This document shows positions 38,000-48,373 of a stretch of 64,000 bases of DNA, one piece after another (positions within the stretch are counted from its first letter, which is position 1; each line of letters opens with the position of its first letter). The stretch covers positions 72,346,763 through 72,410,762 of the forward strand of contig JARDYH010000007.1 in NCBI GenBank assembly GCA_029215795.1. Direction: 5' to 3'. The notes below the pieces were generated by a model, which saw only the letters and a list, made by a program, of their open reading frames with translations, was not told where the DNA came from and did not search any database. The translations under genes were made by a program, and so were the position numbers. The DNA comes from Anniella stebbinsi (Eukaryota; Chordata; Lepidosauria; Squamata; Anniellidae).

Positions 38000-39380
38000 G
38001 TGCAGGTGGGGAGAGGATTCAATAGAGAGGCATAGGCTGTGTGTATCCTGCCAAAACAAATCTGCCCTGAGAAAAGCTAAATGTTGTGGCCTGTATCGAT
38101 TTCTATGGGCTGGGCCCAGGATCTCCTCTCCACCCAAGTTTTGGCAATTCCTCCCCCTTCCCCGCCCCAAAACTCACCCCCCCCCCCATCCTGTAAAGTC
38201 TCCTGACTCTGCATAGCATTTTCAGGGAACTGGAGGGGCTGCCTTGGGAGGGAGGAGACATGCCCAAATAGCTGTCCAATATGCATATTTACAACTTCGA
38301 AGCTGATCTTGCTGTAGAAAAATATAGGAACGGGAAATCTCCAGCTACCCCATTATTATCTCCGGACGCTGCTTTTAAATTGAAATATTAAATAGGGAAA
38401 TCCAACCTCCCATGTAACATTTTGGCCCCAAGGTAAGCTTGTGACGAGCCCCTTTGCCTAGTGGCCTGTGGTGAATAAGAATTGGCTCCAGGCAACTAGG
38501 CAGACCAGCTTTATAGAAGTTGGCTCTTCTTTCCTAAGCCACAATTAACCACCGTCAGAATGTGTCAGCAAGCAGGCTGGCCATTTTTGTGTACTCATTT
38601 GCAAGTCCGGCCTCAGCTTGGCACGTGGCAAGCTGGCGGCGTATGGATTAGACCTGCATTAACTACCGGTACTTCAGTGGCACAATTCTCTTGTGGCTTC
38701 TTGTCTCCCACGAGGCCCCGGGATCCAATTACTGCTACATTCTGCTATTGCTCAACATGGCGTTAAGTGTGGAGTTGCTATGGTAACTTCCTCGGAATAC
38801 AGGCCAGGAAGGAGGAGAGAGAGAGAGAGGAAGACAGATGTGCCACAGAAGTCAAGCAGAGGGTTGTGTGTTTGCCCAAATAAGTGGGGGGGGGGACTTG
38901 GGAGGGTTAGGGACAGTTCACCTAAAAAAGGGGGTACACAGAAACAAAACAACCCCCCTTGAAGAGGCCACTTTGTTCGTGCCAGGGTTTGGCCCTGGCG
39001 TCCATTTCCAGTGTCAGACCTAGAACCTGAAAGGTATCAGGTAAAACCAGATAAAAGTGCCCCTAATAGCCTTCAAATGTCAAAGATGACAGGGAGAGTT
39101 AGAGGGACATGGAAAGCTACCCTATACTGAGTCAGACCATCGGTCCATCTAACCTGGACCAGATCTACACCTTGTGTCAAATCATTGCGATTCCATCATG
39201 ACCATGTTGTATCCCTCTTGCACATTTATACCTCACAGGGCACACGGTGACATTTGTGACAGTATTTTGGATAAGGTGGAATTGAAAAGCAGGAAATAAC
39301 ACTATGAAAGTGGTATGTGGAACATTATCAATGCCCTTCAATGCTGCTACAAAGCAGTTGTGTAGATCTAGCCCCAGTAT
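38000..39380. other. ZNF575 upstream region, no gene seen
   Basis: Holds C-rich runs (near 38180), an (AG)n tract (38817-38830), a G-run (about 38886) and, at 39107-39165, a SINE 3' scrap reading ACTGAGTCAGACCATCGG. A degraded relative of the 2167 MITE ends near 39375. Confidence 0.5.
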
Positions 39381-39390
39381 TGTCAACAGC

Positions 39391-39705
39391 TAGGGTGGAC
39401 TATATGGAAAGGAGGACAGGGCTCTTAAATCTTTAACAGTTGCACAGAAAAGGGAATTTCAGCAGGTGTCATTTGTAGGCATGCAGCACCTGGTGAAATT
39501 CCCTCTTAACTGTTAAAGCTGAAAGAGCCCTGCTCTCTTTTGTATCTGATCACTCTAGTATAGCTCCTGCAGCTTTAACTGTTGTGGTGAAGAGGGGATT
39601 TCACCAAGTGCTGCATGCAAACAAATGACACCTGCTGAAATTCCCTTTTCTACACAACTGTTAAAGATACAGGAGCCTTGTCCTCCTTTTCATATGGTTA
39701 CCCTA
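39391..39705. mobile_element. double-foldback hAT MITE, family A, copy 3 (diverged subfamily)
   Basis: 315 bp, TAGGGTGGACTATATGG...CATATGGTTACCCTA, with near-repeats GTCAACAG / GTCAACAC beside the ends. Internal words GGAGGACAGGGC and GCAGGTGTCATTTG place it with copies 2 and 8. Confidence 0.8.
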
Positions 39706-39719
39706 GTCAACACTGTGTG

Positions 39720-39825
39720 GGAGTGGCTCTCTGGGGTTTCAGGCAGGAGATTTTTTGCCCTACTTGGATTGAACTTGATACCTTCTGCATGCAAAATAGG
39801 TGCTCTACACTGAGCTATGCCGCAC
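39720..39825 (-). mobile_element. tRNA-derived SINE head, reverse
   Basis: GATACCTTCTGCATGCAAAATAGG...CTCTACACTGAGCTATGCC is the reverse complement of a tRNA-like head (GGCATAGCTCAGTG...GCATGCAGAAGG). Confidence 0.6.
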
Positions 39826-41259
39826 ACACCGCTTTCAGATTAGATAGTGGTATATCCAGATGGCCCTGAGTTCCAGTCTTCTTCATTCTTACTAAAGCTT
39901 CTTCCCTCAACCTGGTGTGCCCCCCCAGATGAGCTGGAGTGCAACCCACCCCCATCATCCCCACCAGTATGGTTGTGGGTGCTGGAAGTTGTAGTCTGGC
40001 ACTTCGGGAGGCTACTGGATTGGGGAAGGCTGTGTAGAGATTAAGGGCTGGAAAGAGGGGGCCACACCCTCACTTCCAACAACAATGGTCTATTTTACTC
40101 CAGCAGAGTTCAGGACTGTCAAATATCAGGGCCAGAGCAGTAGAGGCTGGTGGCACCGATGTCAGTGGGGCGGTGAATCCGGCTTCCAGTCAGAACTCTA
40201 AAGGAACTTTTCAAGGTGCTTCTGCACCTTTGACAGCTCCTTTAGGGTTTTAACTGGTTCTGAATGAAACCCAGAGCAGATTCACACACACACACCCCGC
40301 TGACATTGGAGCCATCAGCCTCCACCGGTCTAGAGTATGCCTGATCAAACCACACCCGTTTAACTTCAGAGCTACCCTGTCTCTTGATGGGTACCGGTTT
40401 CAGCAACCAGATTTTTAGAGGACACAACACTAGCGCCTTGAGTATACACCACAAGAAAAAGCAAAGAAACAAAAACACATCATATTCAAGCTGTGCCTAT
40501 CGATAGTTAAAGTACGATTTCTGGAGCAGCAGGAAAGTTCAGTGTGTCAGCCTGTGGAAGTAAGCACCACAAAGGAAACCAACTGGACTTACTCTTGAGT
40601 AAACATGCATAAATGTTGTGGAACTGAAGGACTTGGTGGACGCTGACTTTTTGCAGGAAATGAGTGAGTGGGTGGGCTCCCCCCCCCACACACACACACA
40701 ACCCATTTAAGCATGAGCTCCCCTGACCTAGTCCAGCAGGCCAGGTGCATGTACATTTTGCAGCACCTGCTAGGGAAGCTGGCCGGTTCTGGTCCTGGAC
40801 AGAGCGAAGTTTTTCTTGCTAACAAGGCTGCTATCCTGTGCATGCTTACCTGGGGGGAAAAGAGCAAGCCCCCGCAGAACACAGTGGCACTTACTTCCGA
40901 GTAAAACACTGGGGGGGATCGATCTGCAACTGGAGCCCTGTCCCTCTCCGGAGGAAAGCAGCTTGACTTCCTCCGCCATCTCTATACGGATAGGACCCTA
41001 ATGAAATCCTCTCTGCGTGTTTGCGTGTGCGATGCATTTACACGCGACGGAAATCTGGATTTGGTGCAATGCGCCCGGTTTGCACCGTCTTCCTATCTTA
41101 TGCCGGCTTAAATAGGTTTACAATGGGGTGGGGGGAGAGACGGAACTGCTGCCCCTTAATCACCCGCCCACCCCTCTGCCCGTGCCAGGCCCAGAGCAAC
41201 GCAAACCCACGGGGCTGCCTTCATATCCGATGCACCGATCGCCGCTCCCCCACCCCATC

Positions 41260-41650
41260 CATTTCTCCAGCTGGGCCTTCTGCGCCTTCCTCCTCCCGCC
41301 ACTCACCCGCCCGGGAGCCTCCCCCGGCCTCAGGCTGCCTCTGGGGTCTCCCCTTCATGAACCGATCGCGCCGGGTCATGCTGTCCCCGCTGGGGGCCAG
41401 GCGGTGCGCTCCACCGCATCCCTTTCTCCAGCGATGCGCGGGCGCAACACCACCGACGGCGGCGGCAGCAGGCCGGCTGGAGGGGAGGGTAGCGTCTTTC
41501 TCGCTTGCAGCTGGCTCGGCCAATCGGCGCTTTCCCAATATTATTTGGGGGAGTGGGAGGGAGAATCGTGTGTGCGTAATGAGGTAGCAGTGACGGAAGC
41601 GACGGCCGTGGGGCTCCTCAATTGCATTGCTCCCCGCCCCACGACAAGGA
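41260..41650 (-). promoter_or_regulatory. CpG-rich block, likely ZNF575 promoter and noncoding first exon
   Basis: High CpG density, a CCAAT box (GCCAATCGGCGC, about 41518-41529) and a GC box (CCCCGCCCC, about 41632-41640). On the minus strand GGCGG/GTGAGTGG at 41308 is a good splice donor that could feed the acceptor at 37703. No transcript evidence is available from sequence. Open frames here on both strands reflect GC content. Confidence 0.5.
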
Positions 41651-42040
41651 AAAGACATTTCCTACCCGCAGATGGTTTAACATAGATATTTTTTAGGTTT
41701 TGTTTTTTTTAACTGGTTGCAATGCGCCCCGCGAACATTAGTTATTGGGCGGATTTACAAAGGTACTAAATTAACAGCCTGATCCTATTTACAGTGTGTT
41801 TCCCCAAAGGTAAACATTTTTCAAGTCAGCATGCACTTAGCATTGCGGCCTAACAAGCCCAATTTATGCAATGCCTCATACTTCAAAAAGTGCATATGTA
41901 TGTGTCAATATAACTATAAATCATTTACGTGACAAGTTTCTAAGCAATGTACAAAAATACAGAATGTCACCTTCTTGGGAATGCTGGTTGGAAAAAAAGT
42001 ATGCTTTCAGTTGGCATCCAAAACCCGAGAAGGATTAATC

Positions 42041-42361
42041 TAGGCTGACCAGATAAAATCCAGGTCAGAGCTCATGTAACTTTTAACAGTTGTGGAGAAA
42101 AGGGAATTTCAGCCAGTGTCATTTGTATGCAATTAGTTCCTGGTGAAATTCCCTCTTCATCACAACAGTTAAAGGTGCAGGCACTATACTAGAGTGACCA
42201 TATACAAAAGAAGGCAGGGCTCCTGCAACTTTAACTGCTGTGATGAAGAAGGAATATCACTAGGAACTAATTGCATACAAATGACACTGGCTGAAATTCC
42301 CTTTTCTCTACAACTGTTAAAGTTACATGAGCCCTGACCTGGATTTTATCTGGTCACACTA
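42041..42361. mobile_element. double-foldback hAT MITE, family A, copy 4
   Basis: TAGGCTGACCAGAT...ATCTGGTCACACTA. GATTAATC lies directly left (42033-42040) and again at 42365-42372, so the target repeat is present with three extra bases at the right. A central deletion in one half (GTGCAGGCACTATACTAGAG) is shared with copy 6. Confidence 0.85.
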
Positions 42362-42483
42362 AATGATTAATCCCTCATTTTGTAGTGGCAGGAAATTCCA
42401 GAGAATGGGAGCTACATTAATAAAGGGCCTAGTCCAAGCAATCAATCCCAATGCCTTGGGAGCCACCTGGAGGGTGTATACCT

Positions 42484-42790
42484 TTTTTTAATAATAATAA
42501 TAGTAGCTCACTGCTTGATTTAACAAATTCTCGAAGTGATTTGTTTGCTAAAATATTTTTAAAACCACTCTTTAAAATGCCCATTTAATAAACACTTACA
42601 GGCACGTCAATAAAAAAATAGCAAGCAATTAAACAATAAAAATAAACAAACGGTGCAGCAGTACGATATCAATTACAAGCGTAAACAGGTAGGTTTTCAG
42701 GAGGTATTTAAACCGCAATGGGAAATCCCACGAGCAGGATAGGAACGCCATAGTTTTCTCCCGCTCGGTAAGGGAGGGGGTAGAGCTCTA
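42484..42790 (-). mobile_element. L2-type LINE 3' fragment
   Basis: CCTTTTTTTAATAATAATAATAG, then TAAACAGGTAGGTTTTCAGGAG and CACGAGCAGGATAGGAACGCC, a degraded reverse L2 tail. Confidence 0.45.
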
Positions 42791-44559
42791 ATCATCCCAA
42801 ACTGCTGCTAAACCCCACGTCTCCCTCAACCCGCACTTTCGCCTGCCTCCATCCACTATCATGAAACCTTGCATGAAATTTCTTAGGAATTTAAACAGCT
42901 ATTTTCCGTTGCAAAAAGCAAATCTTTAAAATTCTTTCCCGTGTTGCCTGTTTGAAAGCTCAATACTCTGCAGATGGAATGGAATACTACTAGCAAGGTA
43001 GACCACGTGCGGCCTAATTTCAGAAGCCCTCTGTAAGCGACCAGTTCGATGATCAACTTGTGACCCTGCCCACTTTTGGCTCTGGACCCGCCCATTACTG
43101 GTTTCAGTCCCGCCCACCAGGAGTATCCGGCGGACAGATCACCCGGCCCTAGATAGAGAACTCCACAAAACAATTCCCCCTAATGGGAAAGCATGGGGGT
43201 AGGGCTAAAAAGAAGGGAAACTTATTTCTATCCAAACTTTCTTCCAAGGAAGTCATGGCAATTGCAGATGGGATGGACTAGACCTCCTATCATCCACAGA
43301 CAGCATGGCCATGGTGACTGGGGCCAATAGGGGCTGTAGTCCAAGCGATCTGGAGGGCACCAAGTTGGGGAAGGCAACCCGGGATATTAACAGTCCAGTC
43401 CTATACAAGGTTATGTAACCCCTACAGACCGGATGGGCGGAGTCCGCACGCGAGGGGGGGGGGGGTAGGAGAAGAAATAACAACAAAGTTCTTTTTTTCC
43501 TGTTGAGAAACTGAAAGATGGAGAATCGATTTGTGATCTATGGGCTCACATCACCTTGTATAAGGTAACCTGAACTGATATTTGTGTGCAGAATTGCAAG
43601 GGGACAGGGCATCACATTTGTATCTTTGATGTTTGCTACAATTATATTATTACTGCAGAGCTAATACTTTGATTTGCAATGTATAAGCTCAAATGGTGGA
43701 TTGTCCAGTGGACTAAAGTTAAGGATTCTACAGAAGGGACTACTGAACTATCCTGCATCTTGTAAAACCAAAGGCACTTTAGGACCAGCCTACTGCAAAG
43801 TTGCAAGCAAGAATTCCACATTTGTGTTTGGACTCAGAGGGACTAAGTGTTGCATTTATTTGTATTGGTAAATGGTTGCATGTTTTAGATATTTTTAGCT
43901 CTTACTAAAGGTGTGTTTGTCCGGTTATATCTTTGCAAGTTTTATTCTGATTAAGGCCCATAGAACCCACACAAGTAGAGGTTAGACCTACTCAGAAGTA
44001 AGCCCCCTCCACTTTAAATTGGGATTTATTCCCAGGCAAGCGCGCATAAGATTGCAATGCAAAAGGCAGTATTTCAAATTACTGGGTGGGGATTTTGAGG
44101 GAGGCCCATTTTGGAGTAGGAATCCAGATTAACCGCGCAACCCTATACATGTCTACTCAGAAGTAAGCTCCTTTGAAGTCAACGGGACTTACGGCCAGGT
44201 AAATTGTACAGGACTGAGCCTAAACAGCAAAAGAAGAAAACATTGAGGAGGAATAAGAGCGTTTCTTAATTACTTTTTTTAGATCTCCTAATAGCGATAG
44301 CAATGGAACGGTATCCACACGGGCCAAAAACGGTTCTTCCTCGCCCGCCCCCGCTTTTATTCTCCCCTCCTTTTTGCTTTTTTAACATAAAGGGATTTGC
44401 GTATTTGGCATGCAAAGCTCGACTGGAATGTACCACGAGAACCTTTTTAAAGGCAGCATAGAGAGTAGAAGAGAGAGTTTCTGTTTGTTTGCTTGCTTGC
44501 TTTTTTAAAAGTATATCCGTATGCAAAAAAATATAAAATAATAATAATCGGTATCAGAA

Positions 44560-44880
44560 TTACACCCGAGAGGAAGTGCAAAACAACCGGACGAGAGGCG
44601 TGCAAACGCAATAAAACAGAAGCAATGTAGCGGAACTACCTGCGGCAGAATCGAGCGAGCACGCCTTGCTGAGAAAATGCGCGCCCGGGCAGAACCACCT
44701 TCAGGGACGACTCTCCCTACTCCTTTGCGCAATGGTTTCACCCGACGAAGAGGGCAAAGGAACGACGTTGCAACGGTGGTTCGGAGAGGACAAAAGGAAG
44801 CGCTTCGTTTGCTAACGAGCTGGGGTTCTGAAGTTTACGTTTCCCTGTGCCTTTCCGAGCCTGGTGGATAGGAGGAATGC
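44560..44880. promoter_or_regulatory. orphan CpG-rich block
   Basis: CpG dinucleotides are clearly denser than in the flanks (for example CGAGCGAGCACGCC, GCGCGCCCGGGC). On the minus strand TGCCGCAG/GTAGTTCC could serve as a splice donor at about 44640. It could be a distal alternative promoter or simply old MITE sequence. Confidence 0.3.
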
Positions 44881-45171
44881 TACGGACGCCAGCCCGGCAA
44901 GCAGAAATTTAGCAAGTCAGTGAAGGTTTTCCTGGAAGGAGATATACAATGGGAAAAGTTGCTTTCTTGGCATGGAGATATAAAATGGGAAAAGCTTCAC
45001 CTGTTGAATTTCTGTGTCTCAAAAATAGTGTATGCATTATATATACATAATCTGTTGGGTGTTCTAAAGTAGCCCTGCCCAGTCTCCTAGTTATTCTTCC
45101 TTCTTTAATGGGCACAGATGTAGCTAGAAACTTGAACCTTGTGCTCAGATCTGCCAGAATTTGTCAAATTT

Positions 45172-45396
45172 ATTTGTTTATTACATTTATATTCTGCCTT
45201 TTACCCTCCTTAAAGAACCCAAGGCAGCGTACATAATCCTCTCCATTTTATCCTCACAACAACTCTGTGAGGTAGGCTGAGCTCGGAATCTGTGACTGGC
45301 CCAAAGTCATCCAGAGAGCTTCCAGGGCTGAGTAGGGACTAGAACCCGGATCTTCTGGCTCGCAGTCCAACATGCTAGCTGCTACATCACACTGGC
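45172..45396 (-). mobile_element. tRNA-derived SINE, reverse (same family as 22549)
   Basis: TTATATTCTGCCTTTTACCC...CCTCACAACAACTCTGTGAGG...AGGGACTAGAACCCGG...GTCCAACATGCTAGCTGC, the reverse complement of the SINE at 22549-22782, with the B-box visible as GGGACTAGAACCC. Confidence 0.8.
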
Positions 45397-46290
45397 TTCC
45401 AAATCTTCTCTTCCTCCTCATATGCAGATACTTCCCTGGATAAAACAGAGGATTTCAGATTGCATTATTTTCATTAAAAGAAGGAGAGTGTTTCTATGCA
45501 AAAAGAAGGTGGAAATCACTTTATTTTTCTACCACCACCTTCTGTTGTGTGATTGCGCATTGCAATCAAGATTAAGATTTACAATCCATTCTCTCCCTCA
45601 CTAATGATCACAGCAATAACGCAAGAGAAGCTCTTTAAACAAACATTTGACTCTGCTGTTGCTTCATTTCATTTACTGTTTGCTGTTGCTTTTAGTTTGT
45701 TATGAGTTTTAACAGTTAGTTCCTGTATTTGTGTTTTATATTTTGTGAGCTGCTTCAAGCGGCTTCTTTTTTGGGATGGGAAAAGCCAGGTAAAGATTTC
45801 TTAAATAATAAAGAAATGTGGCTTTGCATGCTTCATGTAAAACCACCCTAGATTTCTTGACCTTGTATCTGTGGAAAACAAGGTTAAACACTAAAATGGT
45901 GGATCAACTGTTAAGGCACAATCCTATGCATGTTTAGACAGAAAAAAAAGTCCTGACTGAGAAATGCTGGGAGTTGTATGACTTCTATTCTGTCTAAATA
46001 TGCGTTGAATTGCATTCTTAGTTAGAATTTGTAACTCTTCAACCTCATGGTACTGCATAGTACTCAACTGTGTGTTCTGACTATGGTTGGCCATGTATTT
46101 CAATAATGTGCCCCACAGTCTCATCTTGTACATTTCACAGCCTAAGTCTTTCTTGCATGCTGCTCACAGTGTACTTAAACATCATGTAAACTGCAGTTAA
46201 CATCCATCTAAAGTACACACATTTTCTGCCCTGTAAAACACAAATGCAGGGCTGCCCTTTGTACATAGAAAACTGAATATGAGTGTCGTC

Positions 46291-46523
46291 CATTTTCTGG
46301 AGAAGAAGGCTATCCATGGCTACCAGTCCTGATAGCTATGTGCTACCTCCAGTAGCAGAGGCAGTAAGCACCGTTTGCTGGGGAACATGGTCAGGAGAGT
46401 GCTATTTCAATCATGCCCTGCTTGTGGGTTCATGGTCGACAGCTGGTTGGCCTCTGTGTGAACAGAATGCTGATCTAGATCGACTCTTGGTCTGATCCAG
46501 CAGTGCTCTTCTTATGTTCTTAA
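46291..46523 (+). mobile_element. CR1 LINE 3' end
   Basis: AAGGCTATCCATGGCTACC...GTTTGCTGGGGAACATGG...TGGTCTGATCCAGCAG...TTATGTTCTTA. Confidence 0.8.
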
Positions 46524-47153
46524 TTGGATAAATCCCGGCTAGTAAAAAGGCGCAATACATTGTGAGTAGTATCTGTGGTTCTTGATTTTTATCTGTGAAC
46601 AGCAGTAAATGTGTGAGTGTGTTAGAGGGACTCACCCTACAAAATGTATAAATAAATAAAGAAATCTAGGCCCTTCTCTGTGCAATCAATCACGTGAACA
46701 TGTTCGTATCAACCTGTGTGCATAAGAACTCCCGTGGCTAGCATGTGTTTATCTAGACAAGGCAGCTCTGTTGCCGTTTACGTGACTCCAGGCAAGAGTT
46801 TTATGGATGATGGCTTAAGACCTTAGGTTTGTTGTCAGTAAAACCTATGATTACAGCCGCATAAAAAAGGGCTTTCCGTCTCCATGTTAACCCTTGCTCT
46901 TGCATTCATAAAAAAGGCTCTCTGATTAGCAGGGAAAAGTAGGGCTGGAGTATTTCTGAGGCATCCTTGAGTTTCAGGAATGGTTCTTATTATTCCCTTC
47001 TTGTATCGAAAGAAGGCTGTAGTCCATCAAAGCTGCCACAACAAATCTGTTAGTTTTATGTTGCCACGGGACTCTTTGATTGATTTTTCCCCTTCTCTTG
47101 GAATAGATGAAAAACTCTTGAATCAATACGAGGCTGCGTAGGTTGCATGTGTG

Positions 47154-47473
47154 TAGGCTGACCAGATAAAATCCAGGTCAGGGCTCATGTAACTTTAACA
47201 GTTGTAGAGAAAAGGGAGTTTCAGCCAGTGTCATTTGTATGCAATTAGTTCCTGGTGAAATTCCCTCTTCATCACAGCAGTTAAAGTTGAAGGGGCCCTG
47301 CCTTCTTTTGTATATGGTCACTCTAGTATAGTGCAAGCACCTTTAACTGTTGTGATGAAGAGGGAATATCACCAGGAACTAATTGCATACAAATAACACT
47401 GGCTGAAATTCCCTTTTCTCTACAACTCTTAAAGTTACATGAGCCCTGACCTGGGTTTTATCTGGTCAGCCTA
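47154..47473. mobile_element. double-foldback hAT MITE, family A, copy 5
   Basis: 320 bp with an exact 8-bp target duplication CATGTGTG (47146-47153 and 47474-47481). Ends TAGGCTGACCAGAT and ATCTGGTCAGCCTA. The cleanest demonstration of hAT-type insertion for the family. Confidence 0.93.
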
Positions 47474-47509
47474 CATGTGTGTCTAAAACCCGTATTAGGC
47501 ATACTTGTG

Positions 47510-47652
47510 AATACGTGAAGCTGCCTTAAATGGAGTCAGAGCATCCATCCAGCTGTCTACACTGACCAACGGGCTCTGCAAAATGCCTGATAGAAGGTTC
47601 TTTTCTTTCACCTGGTCCTTTTTCGATTTGAGATGCCAGAGACTGAACCTTT
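47510..47652 (-). mobile_element. tRNA-derived SINE fragment, reverse
   Basis: GTGAAGCTGCCTTAAATGGAGTCAGAG...GATTTGAGATGCCAGAGACTGAACCTTTGGG, a diverged member of the family at 57264-57468. Confidence 0.5.
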
Positions 47653-47687
47653 GGGAACAGAGTGCTGGACTAGATGGACCCTTGGTC

Positions 47688-48007
47688 TAGGCTGACCAGA
47701 TAAAATCCAGGTCAGGGCTCATGTAACTTTAACAGTTGTAGAGAAAAGGGAATTTCAGCCAGTGTCATTTGTATGCAATTAGTTCCTGGTGAAATTCCCT
47801 CTTCATCACAACAGTTAAAGGTGCAGGCACTATACTAGAGTGACCATATACAAAAGAAGGCAGGGCTCCTGCAACTTTAACTGCTGTGATGAAGAAGGAA
47901 TATCACCAGGAACTAATTGCATACAAATGACACTGGCTGAAATTCCCTTTTCTCTACAACTGTTAAAGTTACATGAGCCCTGACCTGGATTTTATCTGGT
48001 CACCCTA
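47688..48007. mobile_element. double-foldback hAT MITE, family A, copy 6
   Basis: 320 bp with an exact 8-bp target duplication CCTTGGTC (47680-47687 and 48008-48015). It split a CR1 3' end (GGACTAGATGGACCCTTGGTC / TGCTCTTCTTAT; 47653-47687 and 48008-48028). Its right end is 225 bp upstream of the ETHE1 start codon. Confidence 0.93.
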
Positions 48008-48084
48008 CCTTGGTCTGCTCTTCTTATCGGTTCGAAGGCACTCGTTTGGGGGGAGGCTGTCGCACATAAAGAAGTGCTTTGCCT

Positions 48085-48232
48085 GCCTCTGTGAAGCTGG
48101 CCCTTTAAGGGGAGGCTTTCTCCTCCCTCCCTGGCCCGCCTCCAGGCCCCACCCCGCCCCGCCGCCCCAGCCTTGGAACTTTTAAAGGGCGTCGCTTCTG
48201 CCTCCCTGCGTTTCCTCGAAGTCTGACACGCG
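48085..48232 (+). promoter_or_regulatory. ETHE1: ETHE1 promoter and 5' leader
   Basis: GC-rich block with GC boxes (CCCCACCCCGCCCCGCC near 48147) immediately upstream of the ETHE1 start. CpG density continues through exon 1 to about 48460. No clear TATA box; TTTTAAAGG at about 48180 is a weak candidate. Confidence 0.6.
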
Positions 48233-48373
48233 ATGGGGCTGCTCCGGAGGTACCTGGCCGCCGCTGTGCAGATCCTGAGCCAGGCGCGCCTCGCTGCTTT
48301 TACCCGGGCCAGCCTCCCCCAGCGATGCTACTGCGCGCGCTCTGCCCAGCGCCAAGGGCTGCTTTTCCGACAG
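48233..48373 (+). CDS. ETHE1: ETHE1 exon 1 (mitochondrial presequence)
   Basis: 47 codons, [20 protein letters not shown] onward, with many Arg and no acidic residue, typical of a matrix-targeting presequence. Ends CAG/GTAAGC in phase 0, matching the human exon 1 end (LLRQ). Confidence 0.93.

Larger units (their letters stand above)
43390..47140. other. intergenic region between ZNF575 and ETHE1, no supported gene
   Basis: Contains two members of the GTCTACTCAGAAGTAAGC repeat (43970-44065, 44135-44225) and a mildly CpG-rich block (44560-44880). The 45.4-46.2 kb stretch is unassigned. Short open frames here show no family resemblance. Confidence 0.5.

Noticed and set aside
41021..41685. Overlapping 188- and 185-codon frames near 41 kb
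   Set aside because: They sit in the CpG-rich block, in different frames, with Pro/Ser/Arg-rich random composition.
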